From contig JAUTXW010000108.1 in the NCBI GenBank assembly GCA_030620095.1, forward strand, positions 434,001 through 498,000: a DNA stretch of 64,000 nucleotides, written 5' to 3'. The translations under genes were made by a program, and so were the position numbers. Positions within the stretch are counted from its first letter, which is position 1; each line of letters begins with the position of its first letter. The notes beneath the pieces were generated by a model. The model made no database searches, was not told where the DNA came from, and worked only from the letters and a program-made list of their open reading frames with translations. This document shows, one piece after another, positions 33,791 through 45,357 of the stretch. This DNA is from Kuschelorhynchus macadamiae (Eukaryota > Arthropoda > Insecta > Coleoptera > Curculionidae).

Positions 33791-35360
33791 TTCAAGCAGG
33801 TCAAACTTTTTCCCCCTTCGGACAATCATGTAAAAAACGTCAGAAATGGAAAAATCATGAACTGACAAATGATTGGCAAAAGCTGAAACAGTTTCAGTCA
33901 CATTTGAATTTCAGCATTGGTTGACAAGGCTCAAGAGTGCTCTCTCACCCGTATAGAAATTTTTCTTTCTCCTATGTAAGTCGTGGCATATATTTAGCGC
34001 TAAACCCCAGATCTGGACAATTTAAATGTCTCTAAGAGTATTTATTGTTTTGAATCAAATATTGATATTTTTAGTATTTTAAAAAAATTATATTGTACTC
34101 AGACCGAGACTTAAGAGTCTCGTTATGGACAATTTGTTTGACTTTGTTTAATATACCTAATATTAAAAATGGTAAACGGTTCTTGATTTTTTGTTGGTCG
34201 GAATTAAGTTTATGAAAGAACTAAATCTTTATAAGAACAGCCACTGGCTAAAACTCTTCAAGTCCTTACTAGCTTATTTTCAGCAGTAATAATTGTTTTT
34301 CTTATTGCTGTGTCAGCTTGTGTAATTTTATATTGTATAACGTTTAATAAATAACCTAAGAAAGGACTGTCTATTCTTAAATATTTTTTTTATCATCTAC
34401 AGGTATTTATTTTTCTTAAATATCAAATTAAAGGCATAATATGCTTATTGATACCTCAAAAACTTTAATTCTGAAGAAACATGAAACATTATTTCATAAT
34501 TTTTTACCTAAAAAAAGAAAGTAATTACGTTTGGTTTTTTGATGATTTTCAATGATAAAATCTGATATTCTGATATAACTTCTTGTAAAACTTTTATGAT
34601 TTTGCGAATATTGGAGGCGCTGGAAAGTAGACTAGGACAGGGGTTCCTGATGCCAGGGGGGGGACGGCGATAAGGTGATAATGAGTAATGGAGCCTAAAG
34701 AGTCTTTTTTTGTCATCAGTTATTTGGGGTTGTAGTTAATAAGTGGATCACGCAAAACTACGAATGACTTCTTTTTAGTCATCAGTTATTTTCTGTACGG
34801 GCCTATAATGGCGACACAATGAAGGCAAAATTTGGAAAGGGTGTTGCATTTTTTGAAGGCTAAATAGTGAGTAGTTTTTCCGATAAAAAATTATGTAGCT
34901 TAGAGGGAAATCCAAATAATGTTGAAAGGATAACTTATGGAACATTGTTCAAAACGTAATTTAACCTAGAATTACACAAATAAAATTTACATGTTCCAAT
35001 ATTAAATTTGCCAGGAAAATAAAATTAAAAATAGACATGGAAAATTAAATTAAAAGTAGACATTTTTAATTTTTTTTTAATAGGCGCAATATTTCTAAAA
35101 AACTTATTAACAAGTTAGACCGGAAGTGATTTAGAACCTGTTCATCTGTATAAAATGCGCGTTTTAATGTACTACCAAACGTATTCCAAATTTAAAAACA
35201 ATATCTAAAAAGGCAAAAAAATTAGAGCGTATAGACTATGTCACCCAGGCCAGGCTAGTTATAATAACTTGATTAAAATTTATTAAATGGTAGCGTTTTT
35301 TTTGGGACAGTTTGTCTTGGATAATTAATAATTAATTACCTGATAACCATTTGGTCCATT
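33791..35360. other. No recognisable gene
   Basis: A+T-rich with short homopolymers. No sustained frame or repeat beyond a small G run near 34657. Confidence 0.45.
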
Positions 35361-35679
35361 ACATACAGAGTGTAACAAAAGTAAGGAAACGGCCAAATAT
35401 CTCAGGTATCCCTTATCCAAAATTAATGAAAATATGTACACCTAGATATGAAATTATGTCGGATCCAACGACGAGTTCTGCACCGTTGCCGAGTTTACCG
35501 TTTTTCTGTTATTAAAAGAAATTTTGTTTTTATATTATATTATTATTATTATTATTATATTACATTACTTTTTTAAAATCCCCGTAAAATTATCAATATT
35601 TTTTATTAAAAGCACTTTTTATGAAAGTCACCAGTTTTTGCGAAAATAAAGGTCTAATATTCATAATTTAATGTATTAC

Positions 35680-37512
35680 CTTACCTACCAGTAAAAAATA
35701 GTTTACCAACTAATATAGCGAATATCGAGAGTTCCATTCAATACGTGCCAGAGTCAACTAAGGGATTCATTAGAGAGGCTTGCAGAAATCAAATCTCAAA
35801 AAACGTTGTTAACAACAAGTCAAAATATGTTTCTCGTAAAAATACTGAAGTTATCCAGGGATTGAAGAAAAAAGAATGCTTTTATTTAAAAGCTGATAAA
35901 GGAAATAAGGTTGTTATATTAGACAAAACAGATTATTTTGAAAGAGTAGACAATTTGATTCAAACTGGTCCTTACCATTTAAATTAGAAAAACCCGTTAT
36001 CAAAAATGATAACAGAAGTAAAAAATACCTTAAAACAGTGTAAAAACCTTGTGTCCGATAAACTAAACTTTAAACTAACACATAGTAACCCACAGTTATC
36101 TAAACTGTATTGCCTTCTCAAAATCTATAAACCTGGGAAGTCCATGAGACCTATTGTTTCAGCTGTTGGATCACCAACGTACAATATTTCAAAATGGTTA
36201 GTAGAAGAATTCAGCAAATTAAATATCTCGTACGATAACATTGAGGTTACTAACTCGTTAGAATTCTTAGATAAAATTAAGAATGTTCATTTAAAAGTAG
36301 GTGAAATTTTAATATCTTTTGATGTAAGCTCACTGTTTCCTAGTGTACCCATACCACTAGCTTTAGAGTACCTAAAGGAACTACTTGAAATCAATAATTT
36401 CAAGAAAGAAATTATTGATGAATATTTGCTTCTCACAAAATTATGTATGAATCAAAATTTTTTCAGTTCAACAATAAACATTATAAACACCTTGAGGGAA
36501 CTGCGATGGGCAATTGCTTATCTCCGTTCCTTGCAAATTTGTTTATGGGTAGATTAGAAACCCAATTCAAAAAAGAACTGAACTATTTTCCAAGGGTGTG
36601 GTATAGATATGTAGAATATATATTTGCTATTTTTGATACTAAAACAGAAAATTTGGACACTTTCTTAGAAACATTAAACAATAAATATCCTTCTATTAAT
36701 TTTACGTACGAAAATGAGAACAATGGGCAATTACCTTTTCTGGACGTGTTAGTTATAAGAAATAACTATAAATCAGAATTTAATATTTATAGGAAATTTA
36801 CTAAAACTGATAGGTATATAACATCCAACTCATTTCATTGCCGTCAACATAAAATGGCAGCATTTCATTTCTTAGCTCACAGGTTAGTCAATTTTCTATT
36901 AAGTAAAAAACTTTTTAACAATGAAATGAATCGGATTAAAAATATAGCTAAGAGTAATAATTAGTAAACAGGCATAAGCATAAGAAAATGTTAAAAGATG
37001 CCACTACTCTTCAAGCACCTGAGGCTCCCAATAAGTTCATAGTAATCCCATATGATCCCAGAGATACGAGAGGTCTAGAAAAAGTATTTAAAAACGTAAG
37101 TTTTAGAGTAGCTTACAAAATGGAGAACAGTTTGAAAAATCTCCTTGGAAATCCTAAAGACAAAGTCGACTTGAAGGAGAGGAGTGGCATCTATGAAACT
37201 AGCTGTAATGACTGCGATCTAAAATATGTTGTTAAAGTTTTATTAACATGTTTTAAAGAACACATGGCACATTTAAGATACGGAAGAACAGAAAAGTCAA
37301 GCGTAGCCCAACATGCTTTGGAAAACAATCACCAAATAGGAAAGCTTAAGTTGATTAAAAATGTATCTAATAATAGATTATTGAATGCCTTTGAGAGTAT
37401 AGAAATAGTTAAATGTGGTAAGAAAGCACTAAATAAAGACAGAGGGCCTATTCCCTATAGTCCCCTCTATTGTTTACTTGACAACGGTGCAGTCGGGTGC
37501 AACCAAGTGTGA
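35680..37512 (+). pseudogene. Penelope-like element reverse transcriptase plus GIY-YIG, copy 1
   Basis: Order along the plus strand: KECFYLKADKGNKVVILDKT (35870-35930), TAG at 35985, SKLYCLLKIYKPGKSMRPIV, DVSSLFPSVPI (RT motif A with Asp), GTAMGNCLSPFLANLFMG (motif B), WYRYVEYIFAIFD (motif C, normally YVDD), LPFLDVLVIRNN, then HRLVNFLLSKKLFNNE. The next part, after a stop at 36962 and a small deletion, is ATTLQAPEAPNKFIVIPYD and the nuclease SGIYETSCNDCDLKYV, then FKEHMAHLR and SVAQHALENNHQI. Breaks are one stop, a frameshift near 36465, a stop with deletion near 36962, and YVDD to YVEY, which would abolish polymerase activity. The 5' end is truncated near 35680. Confidence 0.9.
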
Positions 37513-37566
37513 CCAGATTTACCTATAAATAATCTCGGTTAGGATAAGTTACTTTAGTTTATATCA

Positions 37567-37609
37567 TCTGCTGATGATGCTAACTTGGTTAGCGAAACGC
37601 GCGTCCGGA
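37567..37609 (+). ncRNA. Hammerhead ribozyme, type I, in PLE copy 1 3' end
   Basis: TCTG (37567-37570) is helix I. CTGATGA (37571-37577) is core box 1, followed by one extra T. GCTAAC-TTG-GTTAGC (37579-37593) is helix II and GAAA (37594-37597) is box 2. The very short helix III is ACG...CGT, and GTC ends at 37605, the expected cleavage site. CGGA (37606-37609) pairs back with TCTG through one G-T wobble. It lies 55 bp past the PLE stop. PLE terminal repeats are known to carry such minimal hammerheads. The extra base after A9 is shared by the 58.6 kb copy. Confidence 0.85.
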
Positions 37610-37612
37610 ACG

Positions 37613-38228
37613 TAACAGTTGTGTGAGATGTTTGTAATATTTTTAATGACAGATAACCCAACAGAAATCCAATAACTAAATTTACCGTAAGTAAAATTAA
37701 CAAAACATTCCATAAAACTTGATTTTTTGACGCATTTTGCTCGGAATGTTCGGGAATATTTAGACAATGTTTTTTTTAGAAAGGTAGATGGAAAGTAGAA
37801 GTACAATAGAGTTGCCACCTCGATCTTGGATTTCTGTTAGGATATTTGTCATTAAAAATGTTACAAACACCTTGCAGGTTTCGAATTCTACCTCCATAAC
37901 CCAGTATAATTACAGTTTCAACTCTTCAGGTTTCAGTTAAACGATCCATTTTTGTAAATCAACAAAACTGACCTTGTCAAACATACCAGGTAACTTTTTG
38001 TGTGCAGGTAATTTAATAAAAGGTGCTTTTAAAAAAAGTATTGAACATTTTACGCATATTTTAAAAAGTAGTATTATGTATGTATGTAGTTCCATCCTTT
38101 TATAACAGAAAAAACAGTAAACTTGGCAGCAATGAGGAACTCGCTGTTAAGTATACACATTTTTGTTAAATTCAGGGAAGCAGTACCCGAGATATCTCGC
38201 TGTTTCCTTACTTTTGTAACACACTGTA
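37613..38228. other. PLE tail and right arm of the host MITE
   Basis: After the ribozyme the sequence matches other PLE ends for about 15 bp only. From about 37990 it is the inverse of 35370-35650. No gene. Confidence 0.5.
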
Positions 38229-40675
38229 CAGGGTGTCCGGATTTGGTTGCAAAAGCAGGGTATCTCGCTTATTTTTAAAGATACAACCTTGCGGTTTTCA
38301 CGAATCTGAGCTAATTTTTTGTGAAACTCATGAAGCCGTAAACAAAATTTTCATAGCCTTCTTCGTTTATGAGATACAGGGCGAAATAGAAAATTTTTCA
38401 TTTTGGGACCCCCTCTCGGTTATCCTTTAACTTAACGCAAAGGGAAAAATTGCTGTTTATGCAGTTTTTTACGCTGGATCCAAAAGGCGTAGTCATATTT
38501 TTCATTTGAGTTGTTATTTTTTAGATATGGCCCAAAGTTGTATTTTTTAAACGGGACACCCTGTATATTTGTCCAGAAATTGATTTGTCCTTTTAAAAGC
38601 TTCTCAAAAATATATAATAGTATGGATCTATTTTAATAAACAATAACAAAAATCCTAATTTTTATAATTATCATCCCAAATTTTGCAGCAGGCCATGCAA
38701 AACAATGCTGCCTTTTATTTAAAGTCGTTAACAATATCTACATCCTAACAATAAATCGAAATAAATATGTAATTAAATCTATTTATCAAAATATGTATTG
38801 ATAATTTCGCACCAAAAAGGTACCACCTACCTAGATTTATGTAACACAAGAACAAAACAGTAATAAATTATTATGTAACAAGCCTTTCAGCAAAAATCAA
38901 CAGTCGTATAAGAACTACAGTAACCAAGGAAATCAAAAGAACTGTTCAAACTGATTTCCATTTTGTTCTATGCATGCTTCTCACAATTTTCGTGTTCGTT
39001 TTAGGGAATTAAGCAAAATAACGGGATGTTTTTGTAAATAGCGAAAATTTTCTCTTATTGCATTTCCTAAATCTTGGACATTATCATAGTGGTCTTTGTA
39101 AATTCTATTTTCCAGATATCCCCATAGAAAGAAATCTGAAATCGACAAATCTGGGGACCTAGGGGGCCATCTTATAGGTCCATTTGTTCCGATCCATTGA
39201 TTGGTAAAACTATTATCCAGAAATAATCTCGTCATTCCAGAATTGTGTGCAGGAGCACCGTCCTGTTGAAAATAAATTTCGTTAATTTGCGCTAGAGGAA
39301 CATCGTCAAGTAATTCAGGTATAGCTGCCTCTAAAATTTCTATATAGCGATTGGCTGTTAGATTTCCCTCAAATATATAAAATTTTATATGTGTTCCTAA
39401 TATGAAGCAGGACACATTTAGACCAAACCTGCCCTGCTGTCTTCTGGGAAATATTTGGTGTTGATTTTCCTGGGACCAGAATCTACTATTGTGCCTATTG
39501 AGTATACCAGAATTACTGAAATGTGCATCGTCTGACCATATAACGTTCCTTTCAAAATCTCTAACCATATCGCATCTTTCTCGAAACCAATTGCAGAAGA
39601 CTACCCGACGCTCTGCATCCCCTGGCTGTAAGTGCTGCACGAGCCTAAATTTGTATAGTATATATGTATATTTGTGCTTTTTTAGAATTTCTTGAACTCT
39701 AGTTTTTGGAATCCCTATGCTCTTTTCACTGGCCCTACAAGAGTTCGTAGGGTAAGCTTCTGCATTAGCCAAAACCGTAATTTCCTCAGCCTCCCGATTT
39801 TCTTTATTATATGTTTTCGTACGAGGTTTGATAAATGATCCGTGATTAAGTAAATTCTTTTTTATCCGATAAAAAGTGGATATATTAGGTTGCCTCCTTT
39901 CTGAATATCTAAATAAAAATTAAGCAATAGTATTTCAACATACCTAAAAATTAACTATTTACCTGTTAAAATACATCTCAGAAGCCGCTTCAACATTTTC
40001 ATTACTTAATATAAAACAAGCTAACATATCGTACTTTTCATAATGTTCGAAAGTTTGGTTTTCTTCCATAATAATAGAAATATATTTTTACACAATAAAT
40101 AAATACAAAAAACTAGCGCTATATTTTATATACGCGTACAAAATTGGGAAATGTCATTTGCTTCCAAGAAAACAAAAGAAAACGGCATCGTTTTGCATGG
40201 CCTACTGCAAAATTTGGGATGATAATTATAAAAATTAGGATTTTTGTTGTTGTTTATTAAAATAGACCCATACTATTATATATTTTTGAGAAGCTTTTAA
40301 AAGGACAAATCAATTTCTGGACAAATATATAGGGTGTCCCATTTAAAAACACACAACTTTGGGTCATATCTAAAAAAAAAATAACAACTCAAATGAAAAA
40401 TATGACTACGCCACTGGATCCAGCGTAAAAAAACTGCATAAGCAGCAATTTTTCATTTTGGGTTAAGTTAAAGGATAACCGAGATACGAGGGGGGTCCCA
40501 AAATGCAAAATGTTCTATTTCGCCCTGTATCTCATAAACGAAGAAGGCTATGAAAATTTTGTTTACGGCTTCACGAGTTTCACAAAAAATTAGCTCAGGT
40601 TCGTGAAAACGGCATGGTTCTATCTTTAAAAATAACCGAGATACCTTGCTTTTGCAACCAAATCCGGACACCCTG
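38229..40675 (-). mobile_element. DD41D transposon, family A, copy 2 (near-intact)
   Basis: 2,447 bp between TA 38227-38228 and 40676-40677. Long inverted repeats of about 450 bp start CAGGGTGTCCGGATTTGG. The inner TA-flanked unit ends at 38563 on the left; on the right its first base has mutated (TAGGGTGTCCC, 40330). Sequence closely matches copy 1 at 5056-7477. Orientation is opposite. Confidence 0.93.
38981..40069 (-). CDS. DD41D transposase, family A, spliced, nearly full length
   Basis: Exon 1 is 40069-39963 (107 nt), the GT-AG intron is 39962-39909 (54 bp) and exon 2 is 39908-38981. They join in frame to 344 residues. Exon 1 gives MEENQTFEHYEKYDML. Two helix-turn-helix regions follow (MYFNRYSERRQPNISTFYRI and SEKSIGIPKTRVQEILKK), then KFRLVQHLQPGDAERRVVFC. 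The catalytic triad is complete: D1 in IWSDDAHF, D2 in QQDGAPAH, D3 in SPDLSISD, 41 residues from D2 to D3. Compared with copy 1 the only damage is TGC to TGA at the end, which removes the last 16 residues up to GNQFEQFF. The protein would bind the inverted repeats and move the element into TA sites. Whether it is active is inference. Confidence 0.9.
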
Positions 40676-40679
40676 TATA

Positions 40680-41345
40680 TGTATATTTCTTCTCAGCTCT
40701 GGGATTCCAGAAGAAAAAATTACCTCCACTGCACCTCTTTCTTTATGCGCCCGATTGCAATCAATGTAAATTGAAACATTCCTATATCGTTTGGTGTTTA
40801 ATTTGGCAACCGTCTTGAATGAGCGGTCATCAATAAATAGACCCCGAAGCAGCGGCCGAAATACTTTTAATTCGGAAGCTAAATAGTTAAGACAAGCTTT
40901 TTACGCTTAACCGGAGATTAAATCACATGGTTAGTTAAACAAAGCTCGCTGCCAGCCAGTCTTCGGGCCATCCGCTACGTTATTTGGAGGATATATTGAT
41001 TGATTAACACACAAGATCGGGCTTATGTTTCGGAATACATCTTTAGCAACGATAGAGATAACTTTGCCCACGACTTGTTTTGATTGATCTGACGTTTCAT
41101 TTAAGGGACCCCGCACGGCCATGGTCGAATAGATAACGTTTGCGATATGGGTTTTTACATAAACTAGGACAAATGCGTGTAACTATTGATATTTTTAGTT
41201 TATTTTTGAGTTACTACATTTTTTAACCGACTTCGAAAAAGGAAGAGGTTTAATTTTTTTGTACACATACTCTTAAATATTAGTACAGGCAAGTTAGATA
41301 TCTAAGACAGCTCTTAAATAAAAATTTAACAAGGTACCGTCAAAC
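40680..41345. other. Unidentified, locally less A+T-rich DNA
   Basis: About 40720-41130 is richer in G+C than its surroundings and holds a 63-codon open frame on the minus strand (40931-41122, AVRGPLNETSDQSKQVVGK). No motif is recognisable. It might be old host sequence. Confidence 0.3.
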
Positions 41346-41508
41346 GGGGTGAAGCGGATCACAGTGGGTGAAGTGGATCAAGGACACCAAATTTCAAATA
41401 TTGGCGGGAAACAAGTTTCCTCCCACTCTGGGAAGCGCGCTAACCGGTCGAACCGATAGCGGGCAGTATACGTCGAGCTAGTGTCGCGTAAAGAGTGTTA
41501 AATAACAG

Positions 41509-42108
41509 GTGAGTTTCTCGTTGTATTTTATTGAATTTAGGCGTGAAATTTCGGGAATTTGCAAAATCTGAAAACAAACTATTACACATGAGAAGTGAAT
41601 GGTGTTACAACGTTTTAGTATTAATATATATAAAAATTAGTCCTTTTTAAACACATCCCTATTTCTGGTTTGACATTATTTTTTTTTAATTTAATGTTGA
41701 TTTGCTGTTTTACCTAAAAATTACATTTTAGGGGGTGAAGTGGATCACTTGATTGTAGAAGCAATATTTATTAATAATGATATTAAACTATACTTTTAGT
41801 TACATGAAACTATAGCAATAAGATTGAAGTGAATATTTATTAGTTATAATAATCAATAGCAAACCGAATCCTGTATTTGCCCCCCCCCTTCCTTTTGTAA
41901 TTTATTACACATATTTATACTTTCATTTATAAAAATGGATGACCCTTTTTAACAGAAAGACAGCTAACCACTTACTTCAGTTTTTTTTACTGTATGCAAC
42001 CCAACATACCCAGAGCCAATAGGGGTATTACGTGTAAAAAGATACATAGCGGTACAAATTTTGGGGTTGTTAACAATATAATAATTATAAGAATATTTTT
42101 CATTTTAG
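41509..42108 (+). other. Probable intron in the 5' untranslated region of the pogo gene
   Basis: AACAG|GTGAGT at 41504-41514 is a strong splice donor. TTTTTCATTTTAG ending at 42108 is a good acceptor, 10 bp before the ATG. Inferred from sequence only. Confidence 0.5.
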
Positions 42109-42118
42109 ATTTTTTAAA

Positions 42119-43777
42119 ATGCCGAGAACATATGTAAAGAAGTTGGGGGTTTGGGCTAACCGGACGTATGACCCAGTATATTTAGAAAGAGTATGCGGCA
42201 AGCCTCTGAAAATTATGGAGTTCCATTTACAACTTTAAATAGGAGAATTCACGGTAGGGCAATGGGCAAATATGGTGGTCAAAAAGTGTTAAACGACGAG
42301 GAAGAAAATAAGTTGGTTCAAGTATTGTTGTTATGCCCCGACTGGGGATTTCCTCTTAAAAGTTACGACGTACGATTTATGGTACAGCAATTTTTAAACA
42401 TGTGCGGCAAGAGAGAAAAGCGCTTTAAGGACAATCTTCCCGGCAACGACTGGTTCAAAAGCTTTATGTTAAGGCATCCAAATTTAACATTAAAATTAGC
42501 AGAAAATACTAAGAGAGTGAGGGCTGCTGTATTATACGAAACTGTGGAGGACTATTTTTCCAATCTGAGACAAACAATTGAAGGTGTGCCTCTTTCAAAT
42601 ATAATTAATTTTGACGAAACTAATTTTGCTGACAATCCAGGGGCAGTCAGAGTTGTAGTAAAACGTGGTATTAAGCATGCACACCGAATAATTGACACTT
42701 CAAAATCGAGTACAAGTGTAATGTTTGCCGTTGCTGGAGATGGCACACTTCTTCCACCCTACGTGGTGTACAAGGCCAAACATTTATATCCAGGGTGGAT
42801 GGAAGGAGGCTATCCTGGATCGAGATATGGCCGAACAACTAATGGTTGGTTTGACAGTGACTCGTTTCAAGAATGGTTCCTAACAATTGCCTTGCCATAC
42901 TTGCGATCATTGGATGGGCCAAAAGATGATTGGCGACAACCTCAACAGCCATTTAACTATAAATGTTGTCCAACAATGTGAAAATAATGATATAAAATTT
43001 GTTTTGCTGCCACCAAATTCTACACATATGCTACAGCCGTTGGATGTAGCTTACTTTCGGCCATTTAAAGCTGCTTGGCGTAGTGTGCTTGAAAAATGGA
43101 AATTAAAAAATCGGGGTGTCCTGCCCAAGACTGTTTTTCCACGTTTATTGAATGACACTATAAAAATTGTTGGTGCAAGATCAGAAGCCAATACATTAGC
43201 AGGATTTAAGGCATGTGGCATATCACCATTTCAGCCAGACGTTGTTTTAAAAAAAATTAGACATCTTAGAGCAAGGCCCGAAGAAAGACAAGAAGAACAG
43301 CAAATAGAAAGAGCTTGGTGTAGCACAATTGTTGACCATCTAAGCCAAATGAGAACTGGAAGTGGAGAAGCTTCAAAACGGGGGAAAAAATTAAGTGTAC
43401 CAGCAGGTAAAAGTGTTTCAGTGTCTGATCTTTTACCGACAATAATGAGCGACCAGTTAGAAGAAGAACTAGAAATCGAGGCAATAGAAAGGGGAATATC
43501 ATGTCATTTTAAAGTTGGCGATTTTGTCATTGTAAAATATAAAACAAATAAAAGAGATAGGCTGTTTATAGCCAAAATTGAAGCTATAAATGGACAAGAA
43601 TATTCTGTTAATGCGCTGAGAAAGAAAAAAACTGAAAAACAAGTTTTTTTTGTGTTCCCGGACGTCTCAGACATTTCCCTAATCAATAAAAAACAAATAG
43701 TTACGAAAGTTTTGGGAATATTAGGCCGAAGAGGAACATATGTTTTTCAGAATGTGCAGGATTTTAATTTAGAATAA
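42119..43777 (+). pseudogene. pogo-superfamily DDE_1 transposase, two frameshifts
   Basis: ATG at 42119 opens MPRTYVKKLGVWANRTYDP, an N-terminal psq-type HTH. A shift near 42190 leads into RQASENYGVPFTTLNRRI. The CENP-B-like second HTH contains LPGNDWFKSFMLRHP. D1 is in IINFDETNF (near 42612). A shift near 42925 precedes D2 in IGDNLNSHL. D3 is in HMLQPLDVAYF, 35 residues after D2. Next come FKACGISPFQPDVVL and a C-terminal region with GDFVIVKYKTNKRDRLFIAK that looks like a small beta-barrel. The stop is TAA at 43775-43777. All catalytic acids are present, and two single-base indels are the only obvious damage. A 5' untranslated intron is suggested upstream. Confidence 0.88.
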
Positions 43778-44295
43778 GAATACATTTGTTTTTTTATCAC
43801 AATATAGATTGCATTGTGATAAAAAAACAAATTTATTATATACATTCATTTGTTTTATTTGGTTCAAATTATATTTAAGTTATTACTCTAGTTAGTTTAT
43901 AGTAACAAAGGTTCCTATAGTTGTGTGATTTCTTAATAATATTAGCGTTTAAGAATTTGCACTTTCAAAATAAACAGATAAGCATATTTTTGTCTTTTAT
44001 TATTAATTTAATTTTTTTTTTATTAAATCCATGTTGGTATTTCTACCTTTTTTTGTGATCCATGAAAATTCGCGACTGATCCGCTTCACCCCCACATGAG
44101 GGGTGAAGCGGATCAGTATTTAACTAAAAAAATCTCAAAAATTTATTAAGATAAAAATTTAAAAAAAACGTTATCGTGTAGCTAAATAACAAAGCTATAA
44201 CTATTTAAATTATGTTCTGGAACACTGGAACTTGTGGTGGAAGATTGATGAAAATACAAGAGTTTTAACCACACTACACCACAACTTGTTACGTT

Positions 44296-44337
44296 GTACA
44301 CGCGCGTTTCGCTAACCAAGTTAGCATTATCAGCAGA
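44296..44337 (-). ncRNA. Decayed hammerhead ribozyme, left unit
   Basis: Same layout as the 37.57 kb ribozyme, but CTGATGA reads CTGATAA (G8 to A) and the cleavage triplet GTC reads GTG. Probably inactive. Confidence 0.7.
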
Positions 44338-44371
44338 TGATATAAACTGTTTATATTCTCAGTTTATATCA

Positions 44372-44414
44372 TTTGCTGATGATGCTAACTTGGTTAGCAA
44401 AACGCGCGTCCAGA
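44372..44414 (+). ncRNA. Decayed hammerhead ribozyme, right unit
   Basis: CTGATGA, helix II, CGCGCGTC and CAGA are intact. GAAA reads AAAA (G12 lost), and the left helix I strand reads TTTG. Loss of G12 should abolish cleavage. Confidence 0.7.
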
Positions 44415-44457
44415 ACAAGTTGTGGTGTAGTGTGGTTAGAACTCTTGTATTTTGATC

Positions 44458-45350
44458 TATTTAAATTGTGTCTAAAAGTCAAGTGTAACGTAGATAGAAA
44501 CTGGAAAAATATTGGTACGAATCCAATATGGTAGAACAAAATGGCGCCAAATAAAAATATATGAAAAAACAGTATATATGTATATGTTACTATTCCTTCA
44601 CTATTCCTAAGAAAAAAAAGATTCATAACTTGGGAAGTTCCATGTAAAGGAAATTTGCCGAATTTTTTTAATACAATGATGAAAGTAAGTTTTAATAAAA
44701 ATTATTAACAGTATAAAAGCTTTCATGTTGAAGTCAAATAAAAAATGGACCATGACAAATTTGATTTACTTTTCAACGTCTCACGTGCGATTGCAGAGGC
44801 ATTTGTGGGATCTTCATTGCACGAGATCAGTGTTTAAACTCCTGCAAGGAAGTTCCCTGAAGGTACATCGTGTATTAGCAGGTGAAACGTGGAAAAATAA
44901 TCCCAATTTGATAAAGCAGTATTAATTTAAGGGAGTAATGAAAACGCTTGTTAAAATGTCCACTCAATTTATTTTAAAAAGATAACAACATTATTTCGAC
45001 TACTCTCTGGCTTTGTCATATGAAAAACCAAGTAGAGGAGTGAATTTTTGTCAATAAATTTTGAAGGTATGTTTTGCCAAATATAGTGAAATTTTACATA
45101 TATGTATTAACGGGTTTTTCAGTACATTATTTATATCTCTTCAACGACAGTTCAAATATTTATATATTCCCAAGTTACCAATGACTTAATTTTTTTTTAT
45201 TGAAATAAAGAAAAACTAAAATATTACATTTTCCTTCAAAAATCATATCATTTACGCTCCCAGCTTTCTATTAAAATTGTCTTCCCAAATTAACTGATTG
45301 GAATTAGACATTTCTGAAAATTCTGTAAAATGTTTAATGTAATTTTGTTT
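44458..45350. other. No gene; short repeat pieces
   Basis: A GCCATTTTG-type piece lies near 44510-44560. Near 44870-44930 the text GAAGGTACATCGTGTATTAGC with GGTGAAACGTGG recalls the hammerhead-like ends at 25.5 kb, strongly eroded. Confidence 0.35.
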
Positions 45351-45357
45351 TCCAGGT

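Larger units (their letters stand above)
35366..38226. mobile_element. TIR element split by a PLE insertion
   Basis: TA at 35364-35365 and 38227-38228. The ends CAGAGTGTAACAAAAGTAAG and, from the right, CAGTGTGTTACAAAAGTAAG stay similar for about 280 bp inward. Between them lies the PLE at about 35680-37860. Removing the PLE leaves only about 680 bp made mostly of the two repeats, so the host element was a MITE of the mariner type. The right TA is shared with the DD41D element starting at 38229. Confidence 0.8.
41346..44118 (+). mobile_element. pogo-superfamily transposon, nearly full length
   Basis: The left end near 41346 has GGGGTGAAGCGGATCAC, followed at once by GGGTGAAGTGGATCA and again at 41732. 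The right end has the palindrome CTGATCCGCTTCACCCC / GGGGTGAAGCGGATCAG (44078-44118). The gene lies between. Exact outer borders are uncertain because the right terminal sequence beyond the palindrome does not match the left flank. Confidence 0.75.
44248..44457. repeat. Two PLE terminal repeats head to head
   Basis: Arms 44248-44349 and 44361-44457 are inverse complements with a short spacer. Each arm holds a hammerhead unit and the sequence ACACTACACCACAACTTGT or its inverse, as in the PLE end at 58555-58690. No reverse transcriptase lies between them. Confidence 0.82.

Noticed and set aside
35520..35570. ATT microsatellite as a LINE 3' end
   Set aside because: It lies inside the MITE arm, and no LINE coding sequence adjoins it.
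42552..42746. Minus-strand frame inside the pogo gene
   Set aside because: It is the shadow of the DDE domain.
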